Source of the DNA: Bradyrhizobium sp. SZCCT0231
Lineage (GTDB): Bacteria; Pseudomonadota; Alphaproteobacteria; Rhizobiales; Xanthobacteraceae
Direction: 5' to 3'
DNA: 32,951 bases
Assembly (NCBI RefSeq): GCF_018130245.1
Contig: NZ_JAFCKP010000032.1
Coordinates: 1-32,951, forward strand
Shown here: one piece after another, positions 8,057 through 17,990 of the stretch
Position numbering within the stretch: position 1 is the first letter of the stretch
How the letters are laid out: every line of letters begins with the position of its first letter
Made by a program: the position numbers and the translations under genes
Notes under the pieces: generated by a model
What the model saw: the letters and a program-made list of their open reading frames with translations, nothing else
The model's database searches: none
What the model was told of the DNA's origin: nothing

Positions 8057-9673
8057 GTGCAAGAGACGGGCGTGCGCAACGGTGCCTTCGGCGCCGACAA
8101 ATTCGGCTTAAAGAATCTCAAGCAGGTTCACTGGAATCTCGGTGCGCCACAACTCTATCAATACTCGCTCTCGTCGGGTGAGGCGGTGCTGTCCGCTGAC
8201 GGCGCACTCTGTGCCGACACGGGCGAGTTCACCGGGCGCAGCCCGAAGGACAAGTTCACGGTGCGTGACGCCACCACCGACGAGAAGATGTGGTGGGCCG
8301 GCAACCAGTCGATCACCGCGGAGCAGTTCGAGGCGCTCCACCAGGACTTCCTCAAGCACGCCGAAGGCAAGCGCCTGTTCGCGCAGGACCTCTATGGCGG
8401 CGCCGACCCGGCCTACCGGATCAAGACGCGCGTCTTCACCGAGCTCGCCTGGCACTCGCTGTTCATCCGCACGCTTCTGATCCGCCCCGAGACGATCGAG
8501 CTGTCGACCTTCGTGCCGGAGCTCACCATCATCTCTATGCCGAGCTTCCGCGCCGATCCGAAACGTCACGGCGTGCGCTCGGAGAACGTCGTCGCGATCG
8601 ATTTCGCCCGCAAGATCGTCCTGATCGGCGGGTCCTATTATGCCGGCGAGATGAAGAAGTCGGTCTTCACCACGCTGAACTACTATCTGCCCGAGCGCGG
8701 CGTGATGCCGATGCACTGTTCGGCCAATGTCGGCGCAGGCGGCGACACCGCGATCTTCTTCGGGCTGTCGGGCACCGGCAAGACCACGCTGTCGGCCGAT
8801 CCGAACCGCACGCTGATCGGCGACGACGAGCACGGCTGGGGCCCGAACGGCGTCTTCAATTTCGAAGGCGGCTGCTATGCCAAGTGCATCAAGCTGTCGA
8901 AGGAAGCCGAGCCGCAGATCTACGCCGCAAGCACGCGCTTCGGTGCGGTGCTCGAGAACTGCGTGCTCGACGAAGACACCCGCGCGGTCGATTTCGACGA
9001 CGGCTCCAAGACCGAGAACACGCGTTCTGCGTACCCGCTCGATTTCATCCCGAACGCCTCGCGCACCGGCTGCGCGCCGCAGCCGAAGAACGTGGTGATG
9101 CTCGCCGCCGATGCCTTCGGCGTGCTGCCGCCGATCGCCAAGCTGTCGCCGGCGCAGGCGATGTATCACTTCCTCTCCGGCTACACCGCCAAGGTCGCCG
9201 GCACCGAGCGCGGTCTCGGCAACGAGCCGCAGCCGGAATTCTCCACCTGCTTCGGCTCGCCCTTCCTGCCGCTCGACCCGAGCGTCTACGGCAACATGCT
9301 GCGCGACCTCATCGCCCGGCACAATGTCGATTGCTGGTTGGTCAACACCGGGTGGACCGGCGGCAAATATGGTGTCGGCTCGCGCATGCCGATCAAGGTG
9401 ACGCGCGCGCTGCTGACCGCCGCGCTCGACGGCTCGCTTCGCAACGTCGAATTCCGCACCGACAAGTATTTCGGCTTCGCGGTCCCGACCGCGCTGCCGG
9501 GCGTGCCGGCCGAGATCCTCAACCCGGTCAACACCTGGAAGGACAAGGACGAGTTCGACAAGACCGCCCGCGCGCTGGTCGGCATGTTCCAGAAGAACTT
9601 TGCCAAGTTCGAGGCCCAGGTGGATGCCGAGGTGCGCGCCGCCGCGCCGGACGTGAAGCTGGCGGCGGAGTAA
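8057..9673 (+). CDS. pckA: Phosphoenolpyruvate carboxykinase (ATP)
   Basis: This 538-residue enzyme converts oxaloacetate and ATP to phosphoenolpyruvate, CO2 and ADP, the entry step of gluconeogenesis from C4-dicarboxylates. The PEPCK kinase-1 P-loop GLSGTGKT lies at residues 236-243, followed by [17 protein letters not shown], the kinase-2/metal region. [15 protein letters not shown] and [12 protein letters not shown] are family blocks. The GTG at 8057 is chosen because AGGAGGA precedes it and the length then matches the family; an in-frame ATG at 8030 lacks this. It stands alone with its own terminator. In rhizobia it is needed for growth on dicarboxylates, the carbon supplied in nodules, and is commonly linked to the chvI/chvG/hprK block. 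Confidence 0.97.
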   Translation: MQETGVRNGAFGADKFGLKNLKQVHWNLGAPQLYQYSLSSGEAVLSADGALCADTGEFTGRSPKDKFTVRDATTDEKMWWAGNQSITAEQFEALHQDFLKHAEGKRLFAQDLYGGADPAYRIKTRVFTELAWHSLFIRTLLIRPETIELSTFVPELTIISMPSFRADPKRHGVRSENVVAIDFARKIVLIGGSYYAGEMKKSVFTTLNYYLPERGVMPMHCSANVGAGGDTAIFFGLSGTGKTTLSADPNRTLIGDDEHGWGPNGVFNFEGGCYAKCIKLSKEAEPQIYAASTRFGAVLENCVLDEDTRAVDFDDGSKTENTRSAYPLDFIPNASRTGCAPQPKNVVMLAADAFGVLPPIAKLSPAQAMYHFLSGYTAKVAGTERGLGNEPQPEFSTCFGSPFLPLDPSVYGNMLRDLIARHNVDCWLVNTGWTGGKYGVGSRMPIKVTRALLTAALDGSLRNVEFRTDKYFGFAVPTALPGVPAEILNPVNTWKDKDEFDKTARALVGMFQKNFAKFEAQVDAEVRAAAPDVKLAAE

Positions 9674-9693
9674 GGCTCCATCGTTTGAAATGC

Positions 9694-9722
9694 AAAAGGG
9701 CGGCCGCGAGGCCGCCTTTTTT
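9694..9722 (+). terminator. Rho-independent terminator of pckA
   Basis: A perfect 7-bp G/C stem, GGCGGCC at 9699-9705 and GGCCGCC at 9710-9716 with loop GCGA, is flanked by AAAA upstream and TTTTTT downstream. It lies 20 bases after the pckA stop codon. Confidence 0.93.
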
Positions 9723-9756
9723 GTTGTGTGGCGCGAGCGCGAACCGCACCCTCGGT

Positions 9757-9945
9757 GTCGTCCCCGCCTAGTGCGCAATTGCGCACGGGGGCGGGGACCC
9801 ATAACCCCAGGGAGAAGTTGTTGCGCGAGCTGGCAACTCCGAGTCTTCGTCAAACCACTTCCTGTGGTTATGGGTCCCGGATCTGCGCTCCGCCCTGGAC
9901 AACGCTACGCGTTGCCAAGAGCTGCGCTTGTCCGGGACGACGAGT
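9757..9945. repeat. Long imperfect palindromic intergenic repeat
   Basis: The outer ends GTCGTCCCCG (9757) and GTCCGGGACGAC (about 9930-9941) are roughly complementary. Inside, GGGACCCATAACC (from 9794) pairs with GGTTATGGGTCCC (9865-9877). A perfect 16-bp palindrome, GTGCGCAATTGCGCAC, sits at 9771-9786. It has the look of a dispersed Bradyrhizobium repeat and shares wording (GGGTCCCGG, CTTGTCCGGGAC) with the repeat at 32126-32292. It fills the gap between the tail-to-tail pckA and thioesterase genes. Confidence 0.7.
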
Positions 9946-9949
9946 GTGG

Positions 9950-10765
9950 CTACGCCTTGAAATACGCGATCTGCGTCGTGGTCGCGAGCAGCCGGCCGTT
10001 CGGCGACCACAGCTCGGCATTCTGGTCGGCGTAGCTCTTGTGCATGATCTTGGAATCGGCCGTCGCCAGCACGCGCGTGATGTCCTCGGTCGCGAGTTCC
10101 TCGGCATCGGTGTGGAAATAGGTCGTCAGCGACACCGTGCCGAACGGCACCAGCTCGCGCCTTGCGTGGAAGATGCGGCCGAAGAAGGCGTCCGACATCG
10201 ACATCAGCGACAGCATGTCGAGCTGGCGCGGCGTGCGGTCGCTGATCCAGATCTTCGAATAGGTGCTGGCGGGCTCGGCCTGCGGCGGGCCGATCCGCAT
10301 CTCGCCCTCGACGAAGCGGAATTCGTACTGGTTGGCCCACGACGCCGAGATCCTGGGGAACGGCAGCGTCTGTTCGAACGGCTTGGCGTCCGGGGCCTTC
10401 GCCACCCGGTGCTCCCAGGACGGCCGGCGTTCGGCGAACACGGCGGTGGCGAGCGTTGCGACCTCGCCGCCGCCTTGGCTGAGCTCGACGCTCCAGTGCT
10501 GGCTGGAGCGGTTGGCCTTCACCAGCCGCACGTCCAGATCGAACGGGCCCTTGGCGATCGGCGCGCAGTAATTGACGGTGAGGGCGAGCGGATCGCCGGC
10601 GGCTTGCGGATGCTCGATCAGCGCCCGCAAGATGGTCGCGGCCGTGGCGCCGCCGAACGGGCCGACAAAGGCCCAGTAATCGTCGCTGGTGTGCCCCTGC
10701 CAGCTGCTGTCACCCGCGGTGATGCGGGTCGCGTCGTCGAAGGGATGCGGGAGTCTGGCGTGCAT
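9950..10765 (-). CDS. Acyl-CoA thioesterase family protein, double hotdog
   Basis: This 271-residue protein resembles TesB-like thioesterases with two hotdog domains. The N-terminal half carries GPFGGATAATILRAL and LTVNYCAPI; the C-terminal half carries MSMSDAFFGRIF and GTVSLTTYFH. Such enzymes hydrolyse acyl-CoA to the free acid and CoA in the cytoplasm; chain-length preference cannot be read. I chose ATG 10765, with GAGG six bases before it. The open frame continues to 10864, but that extension is translated from a palindromic repeat (10790-10869) and is unlikely to be real. It is monocistronic, between two repeats, and convergent with pckA. Confidence 0.8.
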   Translation of the reverse strand: MHARLPHPFDDATRITAGDSSWQGHTSDDYWAFVGPFGGATAATILRALIEHPQAAGDPLALTVNYCAPIAKGPFDLDVRLVKANRSSQHWSVELSQGGGEVATLATAVFAERRPSWEHRVAKAPDAKPFEQTLPFPRISASWANQYEFRFVEGEMRIGPPQAEPASTYSKIWISDRTPRQLDMLSLMSMSDAFFGRIFHARRELVPFGTVSLTTYFHTDAEELATEDITRVLATADSKIMHKSYADQNAELWSPNGRLLATTTQIAYFKA

Positions 10766-10789
10766 TGGATTCCTCGGTGTCTCCCCGAT

Positions 10790-10869
10790 CGTCATTGCGA
10801 GCGCAGCGAAGCAATCCAGACTGTCTCCGCGGAAAGATTCTGGATCGCTTCGCTGCGCTCGCAATGACG
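10790..10869. repeat. Near-perfect 31-bp inverted repeat
   Basis: The left arm, 10790-10820 (CGTCATTGCGAGCGCAGCGA, continuing to CCAGA), and the right arm, 10839-10869, are reverse complements with one mismatch, around an 18-base loop. The RNA would form a very stable hairpin. This sequence type is a widespread palindromic element in Bradyrhizobium. It lies upstream of the thioesterase start and about 120 bp beyond the glgP stop, where it could shape the glgP transcript end. Confidence 0.9.
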
Positions 10870-10989
10870 GTGGTTGAGGTTGCGGCGCCGTGTCACAACG
10901 CCGCTTTGGGGATGATGACGATCATATCATCATCCACCTGCAGAGATGCAATAACCTCGCAGGTAACGCCGATTTCACGCCGCGGAAAA

Positions 10990-13542
<2,553 letters not shown>

Positions 13543-13709
13543 TCTACGCGTCCTGCCCTTGCATCGGAACTGTCGCCGGTGCGGCCGTGCACTGCGCTGG
13601 CGTAAATTTATGCAAGGAACGGGCCGAGTTGGGAACCCGGACGAGCACGGAGAAACCCGGATTCGGTGCTAGATTAAGCAAGATTCAGCCATCAGTGTGG
13701 AGACGCTCC

Positions 13710-13955
13710 ATGAGACTGCCGACGCGACTGCTGATCGAAATCGCCACTGCGGCCCTGCTCGTCGTCTGCATCGGCGCCACCACCGCAGCGTTTGCCGCCG
13801 GCAAATCCGGTCGCAGCGCCGACGGCCTCAGCTGCGGCTTCACGGTCCCGCAGAATGCGTCGCCCGCAGCCCGCTGCGCCGCGATCAAGCGCCAATGCGG
13901 CGGCAAGTTCTACGCAAATGCGTGCGGCGACAAGCTGATGTCCGCGGCCAAGTGA
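13710..13955 (+). CDS. Small secreted protein with cysteines, unknown function
   Basis: This predicted 81-residue protein starts at ATG 13710, with GGAG seven bases upstream. Residues 1-30 form a signal peptide with hydrophobic core LLIEIATAALLVVCIGATTA and a cleavage-like AFA-A. The mature part, about 50 residues, has four cysteines (CGFTV, ARCAAIKRQC, ANACGDK) that could form two disulfides in the periplasm. I do not recognise a named family. It is divergent from glgP and meets the LysR gene tail to tail. A longer reading from 13494 overlaps the glgP start and lacks a leader. Confidence 0.7.
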   Translation: MRLPTRLLIEIATAALLVVCIGATTAAFAAGKSGRSADGLSCGFTVPQNASPAARCAAIKRQCGGKFYANACGDKLMSAAK

Positions 13956-13976
13956 GCGCCCCGACGTCCAGCGAAT

Positions 13977-14840
13977 TCAAGCCGCCTTGCTCTGCACCGC
14001 ATCGCAAAACTCAGCGAGACGATCCGCAAGCCGCAGCGTTGCCGGGCTCGCATCCGGCGAAGCCATCAGCGCGACCTCGGTCTTGTTGATCGGCGCAAAG
14101 CCGTCCTTTGCCGTCAGCACGCGGTGGTCGGACTGGATCGACATCTCCGACAGGATGCTCAGGCCCATGCCGGCGGCGACCGCGGCCTGGATGCCGGCGA
14201 GGCTCGATGAGGAATAGGCCATGTGCCAGGCGCGGCCGGCCGTTTCCAGTGCGTGGATAGCGCCGGCGCGGTAGAGGCAGCCGGTCGGAAAGCCGATCAG
14301 CGGCACCGATGGCGCGTCGACGTCGATCGGATGGCTCTTGCTGGTGACCCAGTGGACCCGCTCGGGCCACACCGCAATCGCCCCCTTCTCGCCGGCCGCG
14401 CGCTTGTAGAGCGCCAGATCGAGCTCGCCGCGTTCGAGATCGCGGGCGAGGTTCTTGCTCTGGTCGGCGCGCACGTCGAGCCGCAGGCCCGGATGCGAGC
14501 GCGAGAACGTCCCCAGCAGTTTCGCCAACCGATAGGCCGCGAAATCCTCGGGAATGCCGAGCCGGATCGCGCCTTCGCTATCAGGCTGGCGCAGCACGTC
14601 GCGCGCCTCCTCGGCCAGCGAGAGCAACCGCCGCGCATAGGAGAGCAGCCGCTCGCCGGCCTCGGTCGGGCGCACGTCCTTGCCGTCGCGGTGCAGCAGC
14701 ACCTGGCCGACATCCTCCTCCAGCCGCTTGATCTGCTGGCTCACGGTCGATTGCGTGCGGTGAACGCGCGCGCCGGCACGGGTGAAGCCGCCGGCCTCGA
14801 CCACCGAGACGAAGCTGCGCAGGAGCTCGAGATCGAGCAT
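13977..14840 (-). CDS. LysR-family transcriptional regulator
   Basis: The 287-residue protein has a typical LysR winged helix at the N-terminus (MLDLELLRSFVSVVEAGGFT and RTQSTVSQQIKRLEEDVG) and a C-terminal periplasmic-binding-fold effector domain (from about 90). ATG 14840 is chosen because GGAG lies six bases upstream; ATGs at 14852 and 14882 are less well placed. It is divergent from the EamA exporter gene across 111 bp, the classic arrangement in which the regulator controls the neighbour and itself. The effector is unknown; an amino acid or toxic metabolite exported by the neighbour is a guess. Confidence 0.92.
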   Translation of the reverse strand: MLDLELLRSFVSVVEAGGFTRAGARVHRTQSTVSQQIKRLEEDVGQVLLHRDGKDVRPTEAGERLLSYARRLLSLAEEARDVLRQPDSEGAIRLGIPEDFAAYRLAKLLGTFSRSHPGLRLDVRADQSKNLARDLERGELDLALYKRAAGEKGAIAVWPERVHWVTSKSHPIDVDAPSVPLIGFPTGCLYRAGAIHALETAGRAWHMAYSSSSLAGIQAAVAAGMGLSILSEMSIQSDHRVLTAKDGFAPINKTEVALMASPDASPATLRLADRLAEFCDAVQSKAA

Positions 14841-14874
14841 GCCTGTCTCCATTCGAAAATCCACTGAGGCGGAG

Positions 14875-14895
14875 TTAATCATTTAATTTCCAAAT
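14875..14895. promoter_or_regulatory. Candidate LysR operator in divergent promoter region
   Basis: The A/T-rich stretch stands out in this G/C-rich DNA. ATTTAATTTCCAAAT (14881-14895) is an inverted repeat with arms ATTT/AAAT that contains a T-N11-A core, the usual LysR site form. It overlaps TTAA-TCAT-TTAA at 14875-14886. It lies 35-55 bp from both the LysR and the exporter starts. Confidence 0.45.
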
Positions 14896-14951
14896 GACAA
14901 GCGGCGTCCCTAGATCGAGGGCCAGAAGAAAAAACATCCGAGAATGCCCTC

Positions 14952-15863
14952 ATGTCCCTCGCCACCTCGCTTCCCGCACCTCGCAGCCGCTTCAACACGC
15001 TGCCGCTCGCCATCGGCCTGTTCTGCCTGCTCTGGAGCTACGCCTTCGTCGCCGGCAAGATCGGCGTCACCCATTGCCCGCCGCTGATCCTGCTCGCGGC
15101 GCGTTTCTCGCTTGCCGGCATTCTGATCCTGGGCGCCACGATGATCCGTGGCGAGGCCTGGTCATTGTCCTGGCGCGATGTCGCCATCTTCGCGGTGCTC
15201 GGCATCGCCAACAACGCACTCTATCTCGGGCTCGGCTACACCGGCCTGCAATCGGTCTCCGCCGGTCTCGGCGGCCTGATCGTCTCGGCCAATCCTGTGT
15301 TCACGGCGGCGCTCGCCGCGCTGCTGCTTGGCGAAGGCATGACCTGGCGCAAGGCGAGCGGCCTCTTGCTCGGCGTCATCGGCGTGACGGCGATCGTCTG
15401 GCACCGCCTGTCGGTCGGCACCGATTCCCTGCATGGCATCGTCTTCACGCTGGCCTCGCTGGCCTCGCTCGTCGCCGGCACCATCCTGTTCAAGCTGCTG
15501 GCGCCGAAGGGGTCCCTGTGGATCGGCAATGGCGTGCAGAACCTCGCCGCCGGCATCGTGCTCGCGCCGGTCGCGCTCATCTTCGCAGACGTCCACGCTA
15601 TCGACTATACGCCGAGCCTGATCGGCGCCTTCGCCTTCCTCGTGCTCGGCGGCTCGATCCTCGCCTACTGGCTCTGGTTTCACCTCTTGAAGGTGTGCGG
15701 CGCCACCGCCGCCAGCGCCTATCACTTCCTGATGCCGCCGCTCGGCATGCTGTTCGCGTTCCTCGTGCTCGGCGAGCACATCGAGGCCCGCGACCTGCTC
15801 GGCATCATTCCGGTCGCGCTCGGCATTTATCTGGTGACGCGGCCGGCGAGGGCTGCGCCCTGA
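14952..15863 (+). CDS. EamA-type (DMT superfamily) inner-membrane exporter
   Basis: This 303-residue protein has about ten hydrophobic segments in two five-helix EamA repeats. The first includes LAIGLFCLLWSYAFVAGKIG and ANNALYLGLGYTGLQSVSAG; the second ends with LGIIPVALGIYLVTRPA. The family exports amino acids, nucleosides or small metabolites; the substrate is not evident. Start ATG 14952 is the first in the conserved reading and has only a weak ribosome site. It is probably regulated by the divergent LysR protein. A palindromic repeat begins three bases after its stop. Confidence 0.9.
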   Translation: MSLATSLPAPRSRFNTLPLAIGLFCLLWSYAFVAGKIGVTHCPPLILLAARFSLAGILILGATMIRGEAWSLSWRDVAIFAVLGIANNALYLGLGYTGLQSVSAGLGGLIVSANPVFTAALAALLLGEGMTWRKASGLLLGVIGVTAIVWHRLSVGTDSLHGIVFTLASLASLVAGTILFKLLAPKGSLWIGNGVQNLAAGIVLAPVALIFADVHAIDYTPSLIGAFAFLVLGGSILAYWLWFHLLKVCGATAASAYHFLMPPLGMLFAFLVLGEHIEARDLLGIIPVALGIYLVTRPARAAP

Positions 15864-15865
15864 GC

Positions 15866-15970
15866 TGTCATTCCGGGGCGACGCGAAGCGTCGAGCCCGG
15901 AATCCATCGGGCCACCAACTCTGCGGATGGATGGATTCCGGGTTCGCGCTGCGCGCGCCCCGGAATGACA
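15866..15970. repeat. Palindromic intergenic repeat between convergent genes
   Basis: The outer arms TGTCATTCCGGGGCG (15866-15880) and CGCCCCGGAATGACA (15956-15970) are perfect reverse complements. The inner arms CCCGGAATCCATC and GATGGATTCCGGG pair as well. The element sits between the tail ends of the exporter and Alph_Pro_TM genes and would fold into a long hairpin in transcripts from either side. Confidence 0.88.
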
Positions 15971-15977
15971 ACGATCC

Positions 15978-16748
15978 TCAATCCTTTCTGAACACGATCG
16001 ATGCCATCCACCCCGTCATCAGCGCCATGGCCGCGGTGGCGAGGCCGTAGATCAGGCCGTTCTGCCGCGCGGTGGTCGCGACGAACTGCTCGAAGCCGAC
16101 CTTGACGATCTCGAACGCGGTCTCGGTCTTGCCGATGAACGCGCCGTTCGCGAACAGCTTGATCTCGACCTCATAGGTCCCGATCGGCACCTCTGCCGGC
16201 AGCGGAATGCCGGTGCGGAACAGCGTCGGCGTCAGGAACGTCACCGCGCTTCCATCCTCGCGATAAAGTCCGCGCTGGGTGCGCAGGCGAATGAAAGCCG
16301 AGCGGAACGCATCGTTCGGCACCACGTCGGCAAAGTCGCCGCCGACCCGCTGCGTCAGCAGCACGTTGTTGAGCCCGATCTGCTGCCGCCGAGCGATCTC
16401 GGGCGAGGTGATCGCATCGAACGGGCGGTTCGCGAACAGCGCAAGATAGCTCGGCACCTGCAGGAACTGCCGGTAATCGGTGTTGATCCAGATGCCGAAG
16501 GTGCGCTCCTTGCGCCGCGTCACCATGTCGGCGCGCGGGCCCATCACGGTGACCACGAGATCGTAAGCCGTGCGGTCGGCCGGCGTCGTCGCATCTTTCT
16601 CGACCGAGCCGAACAGCACTAGCTCCTCGCCGGAATAGTTCGGCGTCACCGTGACGCGATGGTTGGAGACCGACACGATCAGCCGCTCGGCCCGCGCAGC
16701 GCCGCCGAGCAGCAGGACGAGAACGATGGCGAGAAGCGTGCGCGTCAT
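15978..16748 (-). CDS. Alph_Pro_TM (TIGR02186) family membrane-anchored protein
   Basis: The 256-residue protein starts with a signal peptide (MTRTLLAIVLVLLLGGAARA). A beta-rich periplasmic part follows (ERLIVSVSNHRVTVTPNY; GEELVLFGSV). A C-terminal membrane helix (GLIYGLATAAMALMTGWMAS) ends with the basic cytoplasmic tail VFRKD. This matches the alphaproteobacterial family named for its transmembrane segment; its biochemical role is unknown. Its ATG overlaps the TauE stop (ATGA, 16745-16748), so the two are made together and may form one membrane complex. A longer reading through the TauE gene is a frame shadow. Confidence 0.87.
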   Translation of the reverse strand: MTRTLLAIVLVLLLGGAARAERLIVSVSNHRVTVTPNYSGEELVLFGSVEKDATTPADRTAYDLVVTVMGPRADMVTRRKERTFGIWINTDYRQFLQVPSYLALFANRPFDAITSPEIARRQQIGLNNVLLTQRVGGDFADVVPNDAFRSAFIRLRTQRGLYREDGSAVTFLTPTLFRTGIPLPAEVPIGTYEVEIKLFANGAFIGKTETAFEIVKVGFEQFVATTARQNGLIYGLATAAMALMTGWMASIVFRKD

Positions 16749-17662
16749 CCGCTCACTCCAAGCTCGCGGATGGTGAAGAGATCCGAAGGCTGGATCACCA
16801 GCTCGATCGCGAAGCGGACGCCGACCGAGAGGATGAGCAAGCCCAGCAGCAGCCGCAGCTGCTCGCCGCGGATCTTCTGGCCGGCGCGGGCCCCGAACTG
16901 CGCCCCGGTGACGCCGCCGACCATCAGGATCAGCGCCAGCACGGCGTCGACGAGGTGATTGGTCACGGCGTGCAGCAGGGTCGCGAACAACATTGTGACC
17001 AGCGTCAACACCATCGAGGTCCCGATCACCGTCGAGGTCGGCACCCTCAGCAGATAGATCATGATCGGCACCAGGATGAAGCCGCCGCCGATGCCCATGA
17101 TGGCGCCGATGAAGCCGATCACGATGCCGACGATCACCACGGGGATGACAGAGAGATAGATCTTCGAGCGCTTGAACCGCATCTTCAGCGGCAAGCCGTG
17201 GATCCAGTTGTGGCTGCGTCGTGGCGGCAGCGCGCCGCGCCGGGTTCGCATCAACGCGCGCAGCCCTTCCGAGAACATCAGGCTGCCGACGGTGGTGAGC
17301 AGCACGACGTAGGAGAGCGCGATCATCAGGTCGAGCTGGCCGAGCGCGCGCAGCTGCGTGAAGGTCCACACGCCGAGCGTCGTCCCGGTCACGCCGCCGC
17401 ATAAGAGAACACTCGCCAGCGCCGGATCGATCGCGCGGCGTCGCCAATAGGAGAGGGCGCCGGAAAAGGACGAGGCCGCGATGTGGCTCGTGACGGAGGC
17501 GACCGCCACCGCCGGCGTGATGCCGATGAAGATCAGAAGCGGCGTCATCAGGAAGCCGCCGCCGATGCCGAACATGCCGGAGACGAAGCCGACCGCCGCG
17601 CCCATCGCCAGCACCAGGAAGACGTTGACCGGAAGATCGGCGATCGGAAGGTAGAGCTGCAT
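16745..17662 (-). CDS. TauE/SafE-family membrane permease
   Basis: This 305-residue permease has the two inverted TauE/SafE repeats: GFVSGMFGIGGGFLMTPLLI near residue 25 and GFIGAIMGIGGGFILVPIMI near 180. There are about eight hydrophobic segments, and a basic cytoplasmic loop with RTRRGALPPRRS sits between the halves. The family moves sulfite, sulfoacetate, other organosulfur anions or unknown anions; the substrate cannot be assigned here. It is translationally coupled to the downstream Alph_Pro_TM gene. The ribosome site before ATG 17662 is weak. Confidence 0.9.
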   Translation of the reverse strand: MQLYLPIADLPVNVFLVLAMGAAVGFVSGMFGIGGGFLMTPLLIFIGITPAVAVASVTSHIAASSFSGALSYWRRRAIDPALASVLLCGGVTGTTLGVWTFTQLRALGQLDLMIALSYVVLLTTVGSLMFSEGLRALMRTRRGALPPRRSHNWIHGLPLKMRFKRSKIYLSVIPVVIVGIVIGFIGAIMGIGGGFILVPIMIYLLRVPTSTVIGTSMVLTLVTMLFATLLHAVTNHLVDAVLALILMVGGVTGAQFGARAGQKIRGEQLRLLLGLLILSVGVRFAIELVIQPSDLFTIRELGVSG

Positions 17663-17851
17663 TGAAGGACCACGCTCCGGCGAGACGGATCGACTATCGC
17701 GGAATGCTCGCGGGAGGGCGGAACGATTGCCGCGCCCCTCAATAGCGGAATTTGCTGGCGGGCGGGTCAGGAATTTTGGGCGTGGTGAATGCGTTAAGTG
17801 GGATCGGTTGGCTGGTCACCGCGCGCCGCGGCTTCTGCCACCTTCTCCGCT

Positions 17852-17965
17852 GTCATGCCCCGGCTTGACCGGGGCATCCAGTACGCCGCGCCCGTTGTTG
17901 TGACAGCGAGCTCCTTAACGCCGGCCTCTGGAATACCGGGTCGCCCGGTCAAGCCGGGCGACGAC
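17852..17965. repeat. Palindromic intergenic repeat
   Basis: CCCCGGCTTGACCGGGGC near 17858 pairs with CCCGGTCAAGCCGGGCG near 17944, and each arm also folds on itself. It lies in the 328-bp gap between the PodJ-like gene stop and the TauE start. The rest of that gap (17663-17851) shows no recognisable gene or clear promoter. Confidence 0.8.
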
Positions 17966-17990
17966 AAGATGAGAGAGCGCAGTAAGCTGC

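Noticed and set aside
8108-9853. 581-residue leftward open frame opposite pckA
   Set aside because: Antisense shadow that also crosses the pckA terminator and an intergenic repeat.
14894-15991. Longer rightward frame through the EamA exporter
   Set aside because: It is out of frame with the exporter and Arg-rich; the 14952 frame shows the membrane helices.
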